This document shows, one piece after another, positions 34,603 through 44,949 of a stretch of 64,000 bases of DNA. This DNA comes from Macrotrachela quadricornifera (Eukaryota; Rotifera; Eurotatoria; Philodinida; Philodinidae). Location: positions 721,012-785,011 of the forward strand of contig JAJEKB010020935.1 in assembly GCA_022393335.1 (NCBI GenBank), written 5' to 3'. The notes below the pieces were generated by a model, which was given only the letters and a program-made list of their open reading frames with translations, searched no databases and was not told where the DNA came from. The position numbers and the translations under genes were made by a program. Numbering within the stretch: position 1 is the stretch's first letter; every line of letters starts with the position of its first letter.

Positions 34603-35860
34603 TTACCGAAGAGGGAACATCGTCAACTATACAATCGCTTTTTCACTAAAAGCAGTTTTGATCAATTTGATTACGAAGCTAAAGTCACATTAGACCTAAC
34701 AAATGACACACAAGATTACTACAATGGAGATGATTTTACTGGTATTAGAGATGACACTAATGATGCCGACGTTGAATGGGATAGCAAAGAGAATTACAAA
34801 TTAAATTCTTATTCAATTGAATTCATGGAAGAAGTAATTGAATTTGCTGATGCAAAAAGTTCGTCTGGTAAATGTCGATGATCTTGGAAGACTATTAAAC
34901 ATCATTATCGATCTCTTCCAGATCGAAACAACAACAACAGCCGATATCCTAAGAATATAGCTCAACAACGTGCAAAATGTCAACAAGTTCAAAACATTGA
35001 TCAAGTTATCTAAAAAAATTTTTTAAATACTCGACAATCATATTCATCGATAGACATTGCAGATAGCAAAACAGATGAATCTAGACGATTTTCAGGCAGC
35101 AAATATTTGACTTCTAGTGCTCGAAAATCGTGACGATAAATGCTCTTGTAAAATTACTAATATAGTAACGAAGAGAGAAATAAATAATTTTGATAATATA
35201 AAAAAAAAACAGAAGAATTTTTACAAAAATTTTATCAGCTCTTAGGAAAATATTTGCCAAAACAAGTTTTGAATATTGATCAAGTAGGTATCGAAAAGAA
35301 ACTACATTCCACACATACATTATCAATTGAAAGTAAGAAAAAAACTTTTGGATTTGTCGTATCAAAAATGCAACTACTCATTCATATACTGTTCAATCTA
35401 TAATTAGTTTAAAGGATACACTAGTTGAACCAATGTTTCTGGATCTTCCTGAACCAAATACTAGTACGGGTGATATTGTAAAACATAATTTATTTGAACT
35501 AAAGGATGTGAGAATTACATGTTCCTTAGCAGGTAAGTTAACCAGTTCGTTGGTTAAGTAGTGGAGAGATAAAGTTTTGACATCATCTATCAGGAAAAAA
35601 ACTTTACTTTTATCCGACTGATGGTCTGATCAAAATGATGCTAGCATCTATCATGATTTTAAATCAATTAAAAAAAAGATACACAGCATTGAATTACCAC
35701 AAAGAACCATATCAGATATACACTCTCTTGTTAAATACTTCAATTGTCAGATGAAAAATCTAGCGTAAAGAATATACAATCGTGTAGCTTCAGATCAATA
35801 AAATGTAAATCTTTATCAGTGAAATAATATCGTTAAACTAGTATTAATTATATCTTCATT
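34603..35860 (+). pseudogene. DDE transposase pseudogene of the large family
   Basis: Broken frames in order: an acidic N-terminal part (LTNDTQDYYNGDDF, EEVIEFADAKSS), a stop in place of Arg after GKCR, then SWKTIKHHYRSLPDRNNNN, NIDQVGIEKKLHSTHTLS (near 35270), a THSYTVQ-like stretch, GTLVEPMF in a shifted frame, TCSLAGKLTSSLVK and a LLSDxWSDQND-like block (near 35615), then HSIELPQRTxSDIxxLxKYFN. This order (DQ.G...TLS, S.SGK, LL.D.W) is that of an animal DDE transposase; the two Asp motifs fit catalytic positions. At least three frameshifts or stops make it dead. I do not assign a superfamily. Confidence 0.6.
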
Positions 35861-35997
35861 ACTATATTGATGATGAATCGGAGTATCCAGTGATTTTACG
35901 TTTTTTGGCGTCGACTGATCATTTAGCATGATTGGATCCTGTTATCGTTTAGTTTCTTGATCATTGTTTGTTTTAATAGACTTGACATGAAATTTTT

Positions 35998-36345
35998 TTA
36001 TAAAAACATAAATTTGTTTAACTTTTTTGGTCCAAGCCGTGTCCGTTTATCAGTAACAGTGTTTTTACATAATGAAAACAAACATTCAATAGATATATTG
36101 GAAGCTGGAATAGCCAATATACCACGAGCAATTGATACAAGTAATGGGAATACTTTTTGATGGTCTTGCCAATAGAGAAATACATTGTCGTCTTCTTCAT
36201 ATTGTATTAAAGACGTAGATGCGAGATATTTTTCTAATTCTTCCTCAACACCTGTTTTGTCAGATACTGTAGATTGTTTGTCAAATATTTCTAATAATAC
36301 ATCTTTTTTGTGCCGATGTAGAATTATTAATTAAAGTTGATATTG
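35998..36345 (-). pseudogene. hAT transposase C-terminal fragment (hAT dimerisation domain)
   Basis: The minus strand reads YLASTSLIQYEEDDNVFLYW, then HQKVFPLLVSIARGILAIPA, SNISIECLFS and TDKRTRLGPKKLNKFMFL before a stop at 35998-36000. This is the hAT C-terminal dimerisation signature (W..h...fP.L..lAr..LaiPaSs...Er.FS). The upstream catalytic region is absent, so it is a 3' fragment on the strand opposite to copy B. The neighbouring plus-strand acidic stretch at 36335-36430 was not identified. Confidence 0.72.
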
Positions 36346-36971
36346 AAGATGAGGAATATAACATTGAAGATACTGATGCTGCAGTTGATGAATATGATAC
36401 TAAAGACGTCGACAATGGTACTATTGATAAATGTTTGGTAGTTAATATGTGTAGATGTAATACCTTGTCTTTTTATCTTTTCTTGTTTCAATAACAGTAT
36501 TACACGTTCTTTCAGATGAGAATACATTTGAAGATGTTTTAGATTTGAATAAATTAATGTAACAATAAGATGTTCATCCGTTAACTCCCATTTAATTCAA
36601 GAATCAGAAAATTTAAACTAGTAATTATTTTTCAAATGTCATACTTAAAAAAAGGTTTCAGTTGCTTTAAACCTTCTCTATCGTCATCATTAATATTACA
36701 TTTTGTTAATTAAGAACTGTTTCGATCAAGAGGAGAACAAGCAGAATTTTTGATTGCCCAGATTGCCAATGATTATTATGCTCCTTGTATACGGGAAAAC
36801 CACCTATTCGAGTCATTTTCAGCGAAGATCAGAGTTGTGTCTTGGTGCATCATAAGAATACGACGATTTTACCAGTGGATTTCCATAGAAAAACAAATTG
36901 TATAAATAATGATAGTTAGATAAATTGCTATCAAATTTCAGCAATGCAGATAAAATCAGATACAAATTTTT

Positions 36972-37463
36972 AGTGACTTGTAGAACGGTTAAGTGAAGAT
37001 GAATTGAATGAATTAGCAGGTATCAGTGCCTCTGATAACGAAGGAGTATAAGTTGAAGGACATGATAATGGTACACTTGCTGTTGGTAAATTAGATAAGA
37101 TGGTGTTTGTGGCTAGTAGAGCCGAAAAAGTGATCAATTGAAGTCGTCGATCTCGTTTGTTTGTTAATTCTCCTTTCTTAGTAAAGAGTTCAATGGCATT
37201 ACTGATCAGTAATTCAAGTTCTGATTAAAAGGCAAAAGGTGCCTCGCTTAATGTAATGCATGTATACTTTGGAAAGTATTTAGTTGTTCAGATTTAAGTT
37301 ACAGTATGTCAGTGCCACCTTAACATCCGAGAAATAAGCTAATTTCATTCCGTGCTTGGAAAGCAAGCAATTCTACCTCTTGCTTTCCAGAAATTTGATG
37401 AATTAAGTCACAAAATGCGTCATCACGAAGAGCCAAAATATCAGCACGAGCGAATGGAAAAAG
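36972..37463 (-). pseudogene. Two exon-like coding segments of an unknown gene
   Basis: Segment 1 (37463-37320, after an ATTCAG acceptor) encodes LFPFARADILALRDDAFCDL, then HQISGKQEVELLAFQARNEI and a TAA. Segment 2 (37220-36972, after TTTTAATCAG) encodes ELLISNAIELFTKKGELTNK and a Ser/Pro-rich tail. Composition and splice-like borders look coding, but I recognise no family, and a stop ends segment 1 before a clear donor. It may be a decayed gene or exons of a gene whose other parts are lost. Confidence 0.35.
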
Positions 37464-38519
37464 CTGAATTTTTGATTGCTAGGATTGCTTTGAACGATCA
37501 ATGATCAGGGGCACGGCGAAGAGGCCAGAGCGGGAGGTGAGTATATCCAAACCGGAGAAACGGCGACAAATTTTTTGCCTGACTCGATTTTTGGAAATTT
37601 TTTTCATTTGAAGCACCTAAGTTCCCCTGAAAACCAGGACTGAAGACCTTTCTTTTTTTTGCACTTCACATGGGTTTCTTGGAGTACTACCTGCTTCAGC
37701 AACTGGTCTTTAGTCTGGTGATCCAACCGGAGATCGGAGATAGTACATTCCATAATCGGAGACAACATTTTCCAAAATTCGAGAAAATACCAGTAATATT
37801 TTCCAAACGCAGGGTAAGTGGTGATATCCCAGTCGCGCCGAGCCTGCCAATGATTGTTGGTGATTGCCAATAAGGTGGACACTTTAATTTAACTTAAAAT
37901 AGAGTTTTTTTACATAGAATTTGATACTAAGTTCACGTTCCTTCTATTTAAGCCTTAAGGTACTTAAAATTAGGTGTCATTGATTGTCTTACGCAAATGT
38001 CAAATAACGTTGAGATTTTCTTTATTCAAGCATCGATATATAATGGCGTTCTTCGGGCCGTATGAAAGATGTTCTCTATTCATCCTTACATTGGCTCGGA
38101 CAAGGCTGTGTTTTATCCTTACAAAAGGTGAAAAAAATTCTACTAAAATCTAGTTGTTCAATTAAGAAAAGCTCTCAACCAACCAAATTTTAGGAGGATT
38201 TTTCTCGACTATTATAAAGATAAAGCATAGTCTTGCGAGGGCGATCTCGAGATTAGTGGTGATCCTCTTTGATATGGTCCGAACAACACTATGATATGTT
38301 CATAAAATAGTGGGGAAGCAGGTTCATAATGATCCGTTTCTGATTGCTAAAGATTGCTTAATTGCAATCAGCTTTTTTCCCCTTGGAAATTACCATAGAA
38401 AATGTGTGAGAGATATTTTTGTCAGATTTAAAAAATAATTTTTAATGGGTGTCTCATAATAAATCAACCCCTTCGTATTTTAAAGATTTCTCACGTATTA
38501 GCCCTACGATTAAGACATC
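37464..38519. other. No gene recognised
   Basis: Less AT-rich than its surroundings around 37500-37870 but with only short overlapping frames. The motif TTTGATTGCT..GATTGCTT recurs at about 36750, 37472 and 38340 and may mark element borders. Confidence 0.3.
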
Positions 38520-39540
38520 TTCCGCTATCAAAATGTGGCGCTTGAAATTCTCTATACAACCATATACGTTTTAAATGAAAAGCTATTTTAAATATATGTT
38601 ACAGGGTAAATCGAAATCCAGGGTAATTTAAAATTATTTTGTTTTTTCTTACATTTTGTGAAAAAATACTTAGGATTTCAACTTCCACGATCTCAAGACT
38701 GAGAATGAGAGTGAAAATACTGTTCAGAATTAATATCTACAGTAGAATGCAGGTCAGACGACTCTCTACACCCTCATCCTTATGCTTAGTTCTATCCATA
38801 TCCCTTCATGCTCATCCTTATTCTAATCCACACCATCCCTTTCACCCTTAAGATTGTGGAAGTTAAAATTTTAAGGGTTTTCTTACAAAATATAGAAAAA
38901 ACGAATTAATATTAATTTGCTCTAGGGGAGATTAAAATCTTAATTTCTCCTTAGGAGAATTTTATATTACCCTGAATTTTAATTTTCCTGTAACATATAT
39001 TTGAAAAGGAATGAAAAATAAAAATATACGAAATGTTACACTATCAAACTGATTATATAGTTGCAGTTTTTGTTTCCAAAATGCACGTCGTTTTCAATTG
39101 TCAAAATTTGATCGTGCGAATATGAGATATTTTTAAATACACGATGAATTAGCTCTTTTTCGTGTGATATCTTTTCATAATTGTTTATTGTAAAGTGTAA
39201 AGCTTTTCACAATGCATTATGTGACGTATTTTATTTCTTAATAACAAGCTGAAATAAGAGAAAAAAAACTGACTATATACTAAAAAAATTTTATTTATGC
39301 ACAATCAAAAATTTGTGATCTCTCAAAATTTAGTTGATTTTATATACAAAAATACAACTATTAAATCACCAGCCTTATGAAAATTGCAAAACTTTTAATA
39401 TTGCCTCTTGTCCGTCTGATAGTGTAGCATTTTGTATGTTTTTATTTTTCATCTTTTTGTCAAATATATTTAAAATGGTTTTTCATTCAGACCGTATATG
39501 GTTTTGTAGAGAATTTCAAACGTCATATTTTAATAAATAA
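38520..39540. repeat. Palindromic element with a second palindrome nested inside
   Basis: Outer arms: about 38540-38600 (GAAATTCTCTATACAACCATATACG) pair with about 39460-39530 (the complement of CCGTATATGGTTTTGTAGAG). Inner element: about 38597-39005, with ATATATGTTACAGGGTAAAT at the left and its inverted form ending CCTGTAACATATATTT at the right, and arms containing CAGGGTAATTTAAAATT. Both look like old MITEs. Confidence 0.5.
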
Positions 39541-40000
39541 AATTGTTTTAATCATAAGGATTATAACAAAGAAATCTTCAAAATACTGAAAGGTTTATCT
39601 ATTATGATCAATATCATTTTGTTTTTAATAAAAAAAGATATCAATTAATAAGAGAGTGAAATAAAAAGAACGAATTCATATTCTACCAAAAAGAATATTA
39701 TTTTCACACAATCGAATTTGATCTCTCTAAATTTTGCTCACTTTGAAAACAAGAGGTGTAACTATGAAATAGATAGATTCGTATAAATTGTAGAGTTTTC
39801 CATGCTTTATCTTTTGATATATTATGATTTTTTTTGAAATGCTACATGGTGAAAATGGTATGGAAAGTGCGGCTATTCATTATGTCCAATCCTTTGCATT
39901 TTATAACTTTTTCTGTGTTTACGTCTCATCTTTTTTAAGTATATATAAACCAATTTTATGTTTAATCATATATGGTTTGGTAGAATTTCTAGCGCGATCC
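39245..40000. repeat. Diverged direct duplication of about 400-bp units
   Basis: Unit 1 (about 39245-39590) and unit 2 (about 39655-40060) align in order: GAAATAAGAGAA / GAAATAAAAAGAA, TTTGTGATCTCTCAAAATTT / TTTGATCTCTCTAAATTTTG, GTATATGGTTTTGTAGAGAATTTC / CATATATGGTTTGGTAGAATTTC, and a final ATCATAAGGA / ATCACGGGGA block. Confidence 0.45.
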
Positions 40001-40102
40001 TTTGTTAAAATAGAACATTTTAATCACGGGGACAATAGAGGAAAAATCGTAAAAATGTTAAGAGAGCAACTTTTTATGGACCACTCTTTAGATACGAAAT
40101 AA
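39824..40102 (+). CDS. Small unassigned frame, 92 codons
   Basis: ATG-to-stop frame with a hydrophobic centre (FAFYNFFCVYVSSFLSIYKP, then ILCLIIYGLVEFLA), so it could encode a small membrane protein. It falls in the second unit of a diverged duplication whose first unit has no matching frame, which argues against selection. No family recognised; probably chance. Confidence 0.18.
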   Translation: MIFFEMLHGENGMESAAIHYVQSFAFYNFFCVYVSSFLSIYKPILCLIIYGLVEFLARSFVKIEHFNHGDNRGKIVKMLREQLFMDHSLDTK

Positions 40103-40239
40103 CCCACCTTGCTATTCTTTCTTCTCCTACCAAGAAATCAAATTTATCTCTCGAAATAAAATCATTGAAAATATAAATGACATTAAATGGATTCAAGATG
40201 TAAGTTTTCTTACCGTTCTATAACTTATATATAATTAAT

Positions 40240-40381
40240 ATTAACCTAAAATAAATAAATGTATGTATATTATAAAAAATACACTTACTGCTCGATAATA
40301 TATAGATAACAATTTAAATTAAACAAAAGAAAATTTATATTAAAAAATAATCTACTTATTGTTTAATGATGTACATAAGAT
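40240..40381. repeat. AT-rich dispersed repeat (about 70-75-bp units)
   Basis: The block starting CCTAAAATAAATAAATGTATG and running to CATAAGATG matches 46811-46951 almost base for base and is related to 59755-59990. Internal units carry TACTTATTGTTTAATGATGT-type sequence. It directly precedes a MITE terminus at both 40382 and 46952. Confidence 0.6.
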
Positions 40382-40629
40382 GGTAAGTTCCTGTTTCCAG
40401 GAAATTCAAATAAAATGAAGTTCCCGACTCAACCCGACCCAACCCAGCCCAATAGATGTATATTATTCTTCATGTTAAAATGAATTTTCTTTGATTGTTT
40501 GTAAAATTATCAAAGTAAATTTCCTAATTCTTTTCATAGTAGGCATGCACCGAACAGTATACGTTCAGGTTCGGTGCATGCCTATTTCATAGTTATTTTA
40601 TTTTAATTTCCTGGAAAGAGGAACTTACC
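40382..40629. mobile_element. Short MITE (about 248 bp), uninterrupted copy of the nest's host element
   Basis: Termini GTAAGTTCCTGTTTCCAGGA and the inverted GGAAAGAGGAACTTAC; the next blocks TTCAAATAAAATGA and ATTTTATTTTAATT also pair. Inside are CCCAACCCAGCCCAAT repeats and a hairpin (40541-40583). The terminus carries both a GTAAGT donor-like and a TTTCCAG acceptor-like sequence. It overlaps the 3' end of the 2H-type gene. The same termini bound the 11-kb nest at 46952-58312. Confidence 0.72.
40541..40583. repeat. Perfect 15-bp hairpin with 13-nt loop
   Basis: AGGCATGCACCGAAC (40541-40555) and its exact complement GTTCGGTGCATGCCT (40569-40583). The outer sequence GGCATGCACC also resembles the right terminus of the MITE at 43341-44076, so this may be a minimal relic of such an element inside the small MITE. 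Confidence 0.7.
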
Positions 40630-41701
40630 ATGTAGTCATATGTTCTTGCTGTTGCATTTGATGAAAGTGAAAAATATTTCTGCCATTTGTCGACCAAATT
40701 GGAATAATTGACTCATAGTCTCCACATCCAAGACAAAAACCTTCCCAATCGTCAGGCAGAATAGGTTTTTGACAACTTGAGCATTTTCCTTTGATTACGG
40801 TTATACCATTCCACCATTTATATGTATTAGATGATGCTTTTTTGAAGCGATTTACTGCTTGCTCTCGTGTTTGTTTAACTTCTAGATGAGAACATTGAAA
40901 TTCAAGAGGAAAACGTTTCATTTCAATCTTATTCAACGCAAAAGAATCAATATTGGAATATTTGCGTATAGTAACATGAAGACCTTGGAGCTCTTCTATA
41001 TTCCATTCCTTTGATTCTGTTTGTTCCTTAATTTTTCCTAGCAATGGTTGAAGGTTTTCATACAATGCTTGGATTTCAGGCGAAATCTTAATGGGAAGTA
41101 TGACGAAATCAATATTTTGTCTCCCTCTAGTACGACCTTCACCTAATTCGATGACAATATCTGATGTTCGAAACACGACATCGGGAATATAAGGTATACC
41201 TTCTAAAGAGGGACTAAATCGACTGAAGACCTCTTCTAGTTCATCAGGCACACGGCAGCTAAAGAAGTTGGCAAGTGTTATATGGAAATAACCATCCCAA
41301 ATATCAGGAAGTGTATATCCAAAACGGTTTGCTGGTGCTAGTAAGCCAAAGTAACGATTAAATGCACCCAAACCCTTGAACTCTTGATACCATTGGTTTG
41401 TTTTTGCTCTAATACCCATCTCAACTGGTTTCAGTTGAAGATTAACAGAATAACGATTTATTCCATCGTCATTTGCTTTTGTTTGCGATGTTGAAAATCC
41501 ATAGTAATCACGAGTGTCCACATCACTATAGTTTGGAGAAGCTTGTGATTGTGTTTCTCGATAATAATTGTTACTGTAATGAGTATAATTAAAAGGATTT
41601 GTGCCTCTAGATCTTCTAAAAGATGAATTATTGCGATAATTTTCAGACCGTGGACGAGAAGTGAAAGAGTTGGTGTTTCGACTCCAGTTGTTATTGGCCA
41701 T
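40625..41701 (-). CDS. 2H-phosphoesterase-like protein with C-terminal zinc ribbon
   Basis: One 358-codon frame from ATG at 41701. Residues 1-80 are low-complexity, rich in Asn, Arg, Ser and Tyr, like an RNA-binding or disordered tail. Two HxT motifs occur, His140-Ile-Thr142 (GYFHITLANF) and His242-Val-Thr244 (LHVTIRKY), about 100 residues apart and each on a hydrophobic strand. This is the signature of the 2H phosphoesterase superfamily (RNA ligase/cyclic phosphodiesterase type), which acts on 2',3'-cyclic or 2'-5' phosphodiester bonds in RNA. Residues 307-326 form a CxxC-x12-CxxC zinc ribbon (C307, C310, C323, C326). The RNA substrate is inference. The last codons TGG TAA fall at a MITE terminus, so the natural 3' end may differ; the run ACATG|GTAAGT also looks like a splice donor. 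Confidence 0.72.
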   Translation of the reverse strand: MANNNWSRNTNSFTSRPRSENYRNNSSFRRSRGTNPFNYTHYSNNYYRETQSQASPNYSDVDTRDYYGFSTSQTKANDDGINRYSVNLQLKPVEMGIRAKTNQWYQEFKGLGAFNRYFGLLAPANRFGYTLPDIWDGYFHITLANFFSCRVPDELEEVFSRFSPSLEGIPYIPDVVFRTSDIVIELGEGRTRGRQNIDFVILPIKISPEIQALYENLQPLLGKIKEQTESKEWNIEELQGLHVTIRKYSNIDSFALNKIEMKRFPLEFQCSHLEVKQTREQAVNRFKKASSNTYKWWNGITVIKGKCSSCQKPILPDDWEGFCLGCGDYESIIPIWSTNGRNIFHFHQMQQQEHMTTW

Positions 41702-42404
41702 GTTTTTACTAATCTACAATATCAATTACTATAATAAAACAGTCTGTTTACAGTAACGTTTTTCAATAAGCCTTTTATTTTTATACTATTCATGGTATAC
41801 AAAACACCTATACAGAGAGAGAGAGCAATATTGTCAAACACGAAAGTTGAAACGAGTATTCAACTATTGCTTCAAGTATCCAATTTAGATCTTGTTTATA
41901 CGCCATCATTCTCCAAAAATTTTATTTATAGTTTTTTTCAATTTTTTCAGTCTCTTCGTTGGAATTTTCCTTTTCTATGTTTTGAATATATAGGAAATTT
42001 TCTTACATATTATTTCACTATCTATGAAATTTCTTATCCTATGGACTTTTCCGTTGGTTATGAATAAATATAGTTGTCATTTCAATTCAATAAAATGAGA
42101 GAAAACAGATTAAAATGTGTTTCATTGAACTAGTGCAAAACATCCGAACCGAAGAAAACGCCATTACCTTTTTGTAAGAACGAGGAATTGTTCACATGCA
42201 GCGAACATGCAAAAACAGTCATTTGATGAAACACAATATAAAATGACTGTCTTGAACTTGTATAAAGCAGAACTGCCGACAAGAAATTCGGTTGAGGGTC
42301 GAAAATTGGCTGAAAGGATCCCAATTGCCTCTCCCAAGATTATCTACGTCAGATGTTGCTGAAGCTTCAAGCTGACCTCGGTGAAATTCTGTAAACATGA
42401 ACTA
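41702..42404. other. Upstream region of the 2H-type gene; no further gene
   Basis: Presumed promoter side of the leftward gene. A plus-strand frame at 41792-42067 has no recognisable features and AT-rich codons; I treat it as chance. Confidence 0.3.
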
Positions 42405-43100
42405 ATATTTGGTTCAAAATATAGTGCGTCCCACTGTTTTTTGAATCATTCAAAAACCCAACAAACTAGAGATCTGTGGTTTTCACCAGTCGATAGATGA
42501 GAAGTTGGCGCATCTTTTTCCTTGATTATATATAAGACGAAATCCTTTTAAAACGGACCATCTTCGGAAAACATACAAAAAATGCATGAAACTAACCTTC
42601 CATCTAGATGAAATTCTCGGTTCTGACCTTACATTCAGAAAGAGCGAGTTCTGATGCACAATTCAGGATACAATATGCTTTTTTACTTTTCATGATATTT
42701 TCATCGAAATTCCAAGGCACTATGATAAAAGGTGCGAAAGCCTAGTAAAAAGCCAGAAAAACTTTCTCTTACTTGCGCATGCAAATACACGGTTCTGTTT
42801 ACTGACCGCCAGAATATAATAAAAGATCTGTTAATATTGTATCTTGAACTGTACATCAAAAGTCGCTGTTTCTCAATGTAAGATCAAAATCTAAATTTCA
42901 TCGAGAAGGGGGATCAGTCTCATGCGTTTTTTGCATATTTTCCAAGGACTGTCAGTTTTAAAAGGATTTTGTCTTACACATTATCAAGAGAAAAGATATG
43001 CCATCTCCTCCTCTATCGACTGGTGAAAATCGTAGATCTCTAGCACATTGTGTTCTTGAATTATTCAAAAAACAGTGGAGCGCACTATGTTTTGAAACGG
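42405..43100. mobile_element. Palindromic MITE, about 690 bp
   Basis: The arms 42405-42560 and about 42940-43100 are inverted copies. Matching blocks include TTTTCACCAGTCGATAGA and CCACTGTTTTTTGAAT on the left against their complements on the right. The frame at 42998-43279 starts inside an arm and is not considered a gene. Confidence 0.7.
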
Positions 43101-43340
43101 ATATCAAAAAAATTGGACAAAATGCTGCAGACGATTTTAACAATTATCTTCACGAAGCGTATGCCGAACAGGTGAGACAAGATGGCCGTTCGATGGTTGG
43201 TAGTCCAGAAATGACGATGGAAATCGATGGGGGTCTCTTCTTGCGACGCAGGAGCGATGTTGGTCGAGTTCTTCCTTAGAGTTGGATTTTCGGAGGGATT
43301 GGCTGCGAAACAAAGAAATGTTTTGTCGTGTCTGTGCCTA

Positions 43341-44076
43341 GGGGTGCATCAATTCCTGGAGAATGATATAAAACATGACAAGATTTTGTGTTAAAAGCAT
43401 ATCTTACTCTCGATTGTTTTCATTAGTTATAATCGGTTTTTCCTTACTCTATGTAACACTATGATCAAAATTTGTGAAATGAAAAGTAAAGATCATAGAC
43501 TCGATCTAGCACTGCAGTTTTTCAACATTTCGACCGAGATCAATCCGAGGCTATGTTCTTTATCTTTCATTTCACACATTTTGATCACAGTTACACATAG
43601 CGCAAAGAAAACTAAATGCAATAAATATAAAGAATTATCGAATAGTCTACAGCTGTGAAAAACTGGAAATCCGGTATTTTATGCAGTATAAACCAATTCC
43701 GACCAGTTCCTAGAATTTATATATGAAAATTAGAATAGATTTAGCCTTACGAATTGAGAGACCTGGAATAATCCCTTATGTCCGTTTTATGCAGCTTTCC
43801 TTGCTCTTTCTGAATCTAGCGTTAGATTTCACCCCAAAGAGATCATAGGCCTCAAAATCAGTTGGAATTGGTTGAAATTGGTCGAAAAATGTTGAAACAC
43901 TGCAGTGTTCGCCCGAGTCTATGATCTTTACTTTTCACTTCACAAATTTTGATCATAGTTTTATATAGAGTAGGGAAAAACCGATTATAACTGATGAAAA
44001 CAATCGAGAGTAGGATATGCTTTTAACAGAAAATCTTGTCATGTTTTATATCATGCTTTAAGAACTGGTGCATGCC
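43341..44076. mobile_element. Palindromic MITE, about 735 bp, next to a Merlin remnant
   Basis: Left terminus GGGGTGCATCAATTCCTGGA and right terminus inverted AAGAACTGGTGCATGCC. The arms pair over about 200 bp, including ATGATATAAAACATGACA, CTCTCGATTGTTTTCAT, ATGATCAAAATTTGTGAA and AAAGATCATAGACTCG. The Merlin transposase remnant starts 26 bp beyond the right end, so this may be an arm structure of a larger Merlin-type element; that is inference. Confidence 0.7.
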
Positions 44077-44101
44077 GAAGTCTTTGCCAAACCGACATGC
44101 C

Positions 44102-44494
44102 GCTACTCTTATGTCCAGCATCCATGCAACAATTCAACCAGGATCAAGACTAATCTCTGACTGCTGGAAAACTTACAATGACATCGAAGTCACAGGATTT
44201 GAACATTAGACCGTGGATCTCAAGTACAACTTTATGGATCATCTAATACCTGCTCACACACAAACTATTAAGAATACCTGGCGTCTAGTAAAGGTAGACA
44301 ACAAAAATCAACTTAACACCAATCAAGATTTCATCAAATCTTATATGGCTGAGTTCATGTGGCTCAGCAAACTCAATGGCAAAGATGCATTCAACACCAT
44401 ATTAGAACACAGCAAAAATTTGGCCACCAGAAGAGAAGACAGGATTTCATTTGTTGAAATTGTAACTTCTTTGGTTCAAAGTGGTTTTATTTGA
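44102..44494 (+). pseudogene. Merlin/IS1016-type (ISXO2-like) transposase fragment, catalytic Glu replaced
   Basis: The frame from 44102 reads ATLMSSIHATIQPGSRLISD, CWKTYNDIEVTGFEH, an in-frame TAG (44207-44209), then YNFMDHLIPAHTQTIKNTWR. This is the ISXO2-like DDE domain (GS.iiSDcWk.Y; H...HTQtIE..W). The first Asp (SDCWK) is kept, but the final Glu of HTQTIENTW is Lys here. With the stop and the missing N-terminal half it is non-functional. The tail to 44494 (FMWLSKLNGKDAFNTILEH) fits the C terminus. Confidence 0.75.
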
Positions 44495-44619
44495 ATAAAA
44501 GTCGGTTTTGAAAAATGATGACGTATAATAAACAAGATCATTTAACTTTTAACTATTCAACTTTTCCACTAATCTACTATACAACTATTCTTCAGAGGAT
44601 TTTGCTCTTACACTCATCT

Positions 44620-44880
44620 TCCGCCCATTTCTCTTAGAGAGTTCTGCCCTCATCCACCATATACATCTGTCCTTGCACCATGCGATTATTGGCTAAATGA
44701 TCACATTAAACAAAATTTAACTGATCAACCAGATGAAAAATCATTGGCTCGTGCGGTATTGAAGGTGGCGAAAAAGATCCCAGAAGAAAATTTTTAAAAA
44801 AAGTTTTAACAAACTATTAGAAAGGATGGAACTTTGTATAAACAATGTTGATGACTATTTCGAACATTTATCAAAATAAA
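44620..44880 (+). pseudogene. Second mariner-like transposase tail fragment
   Basis: One frame reads APCDYWLNDHIKQNLTDQPD then EKSLARAVLKVAKKIPEENF before stops. A CDYWL motif followed by a long basic helix resembles the third-Asp region of mariner/Tc1 transposases (LAPCDYxL), and is distinct from the LAPTDYH of the neighbouring mariner at 44950. No termini could be assigned. Confidence 0.45.
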
Positions 44881-44949
44881 ACTAGAGCTGTCTCTTTCTC
44901 TTTATATTTTTTTGATAAAATTAGAAATTTTAGTCAGAACTAAGTGATA

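Larger units (their letters stand above)
30080..35900 (+). mobile_element. Copy B of the large DNA transposon family
   Basis: Direct, diverged copy of 7534-11538 that extends further through the transposase. It holds the first array (30140-30490), the minisatellite (about 31310-31690), a nested foldback element (31839-32993), the second array (33460-33750) and transposase remnants (34603-35860). The right boundary is not sharp; I place it near 35900, before the unrelated hAT fragment. Confidence 0.65.

Noticed and set aside
36335..36545. Acidic plus-strand stretch as part of the copy B transposase
   Set aside because: Only general Asp/Glu richness supports it, with no aligned motif.
42998..43279. 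93-codon plus-strand frame with a coding look
   Set aside because: It starts inside one arm of a palindromic MITE and has no recognisable domain.
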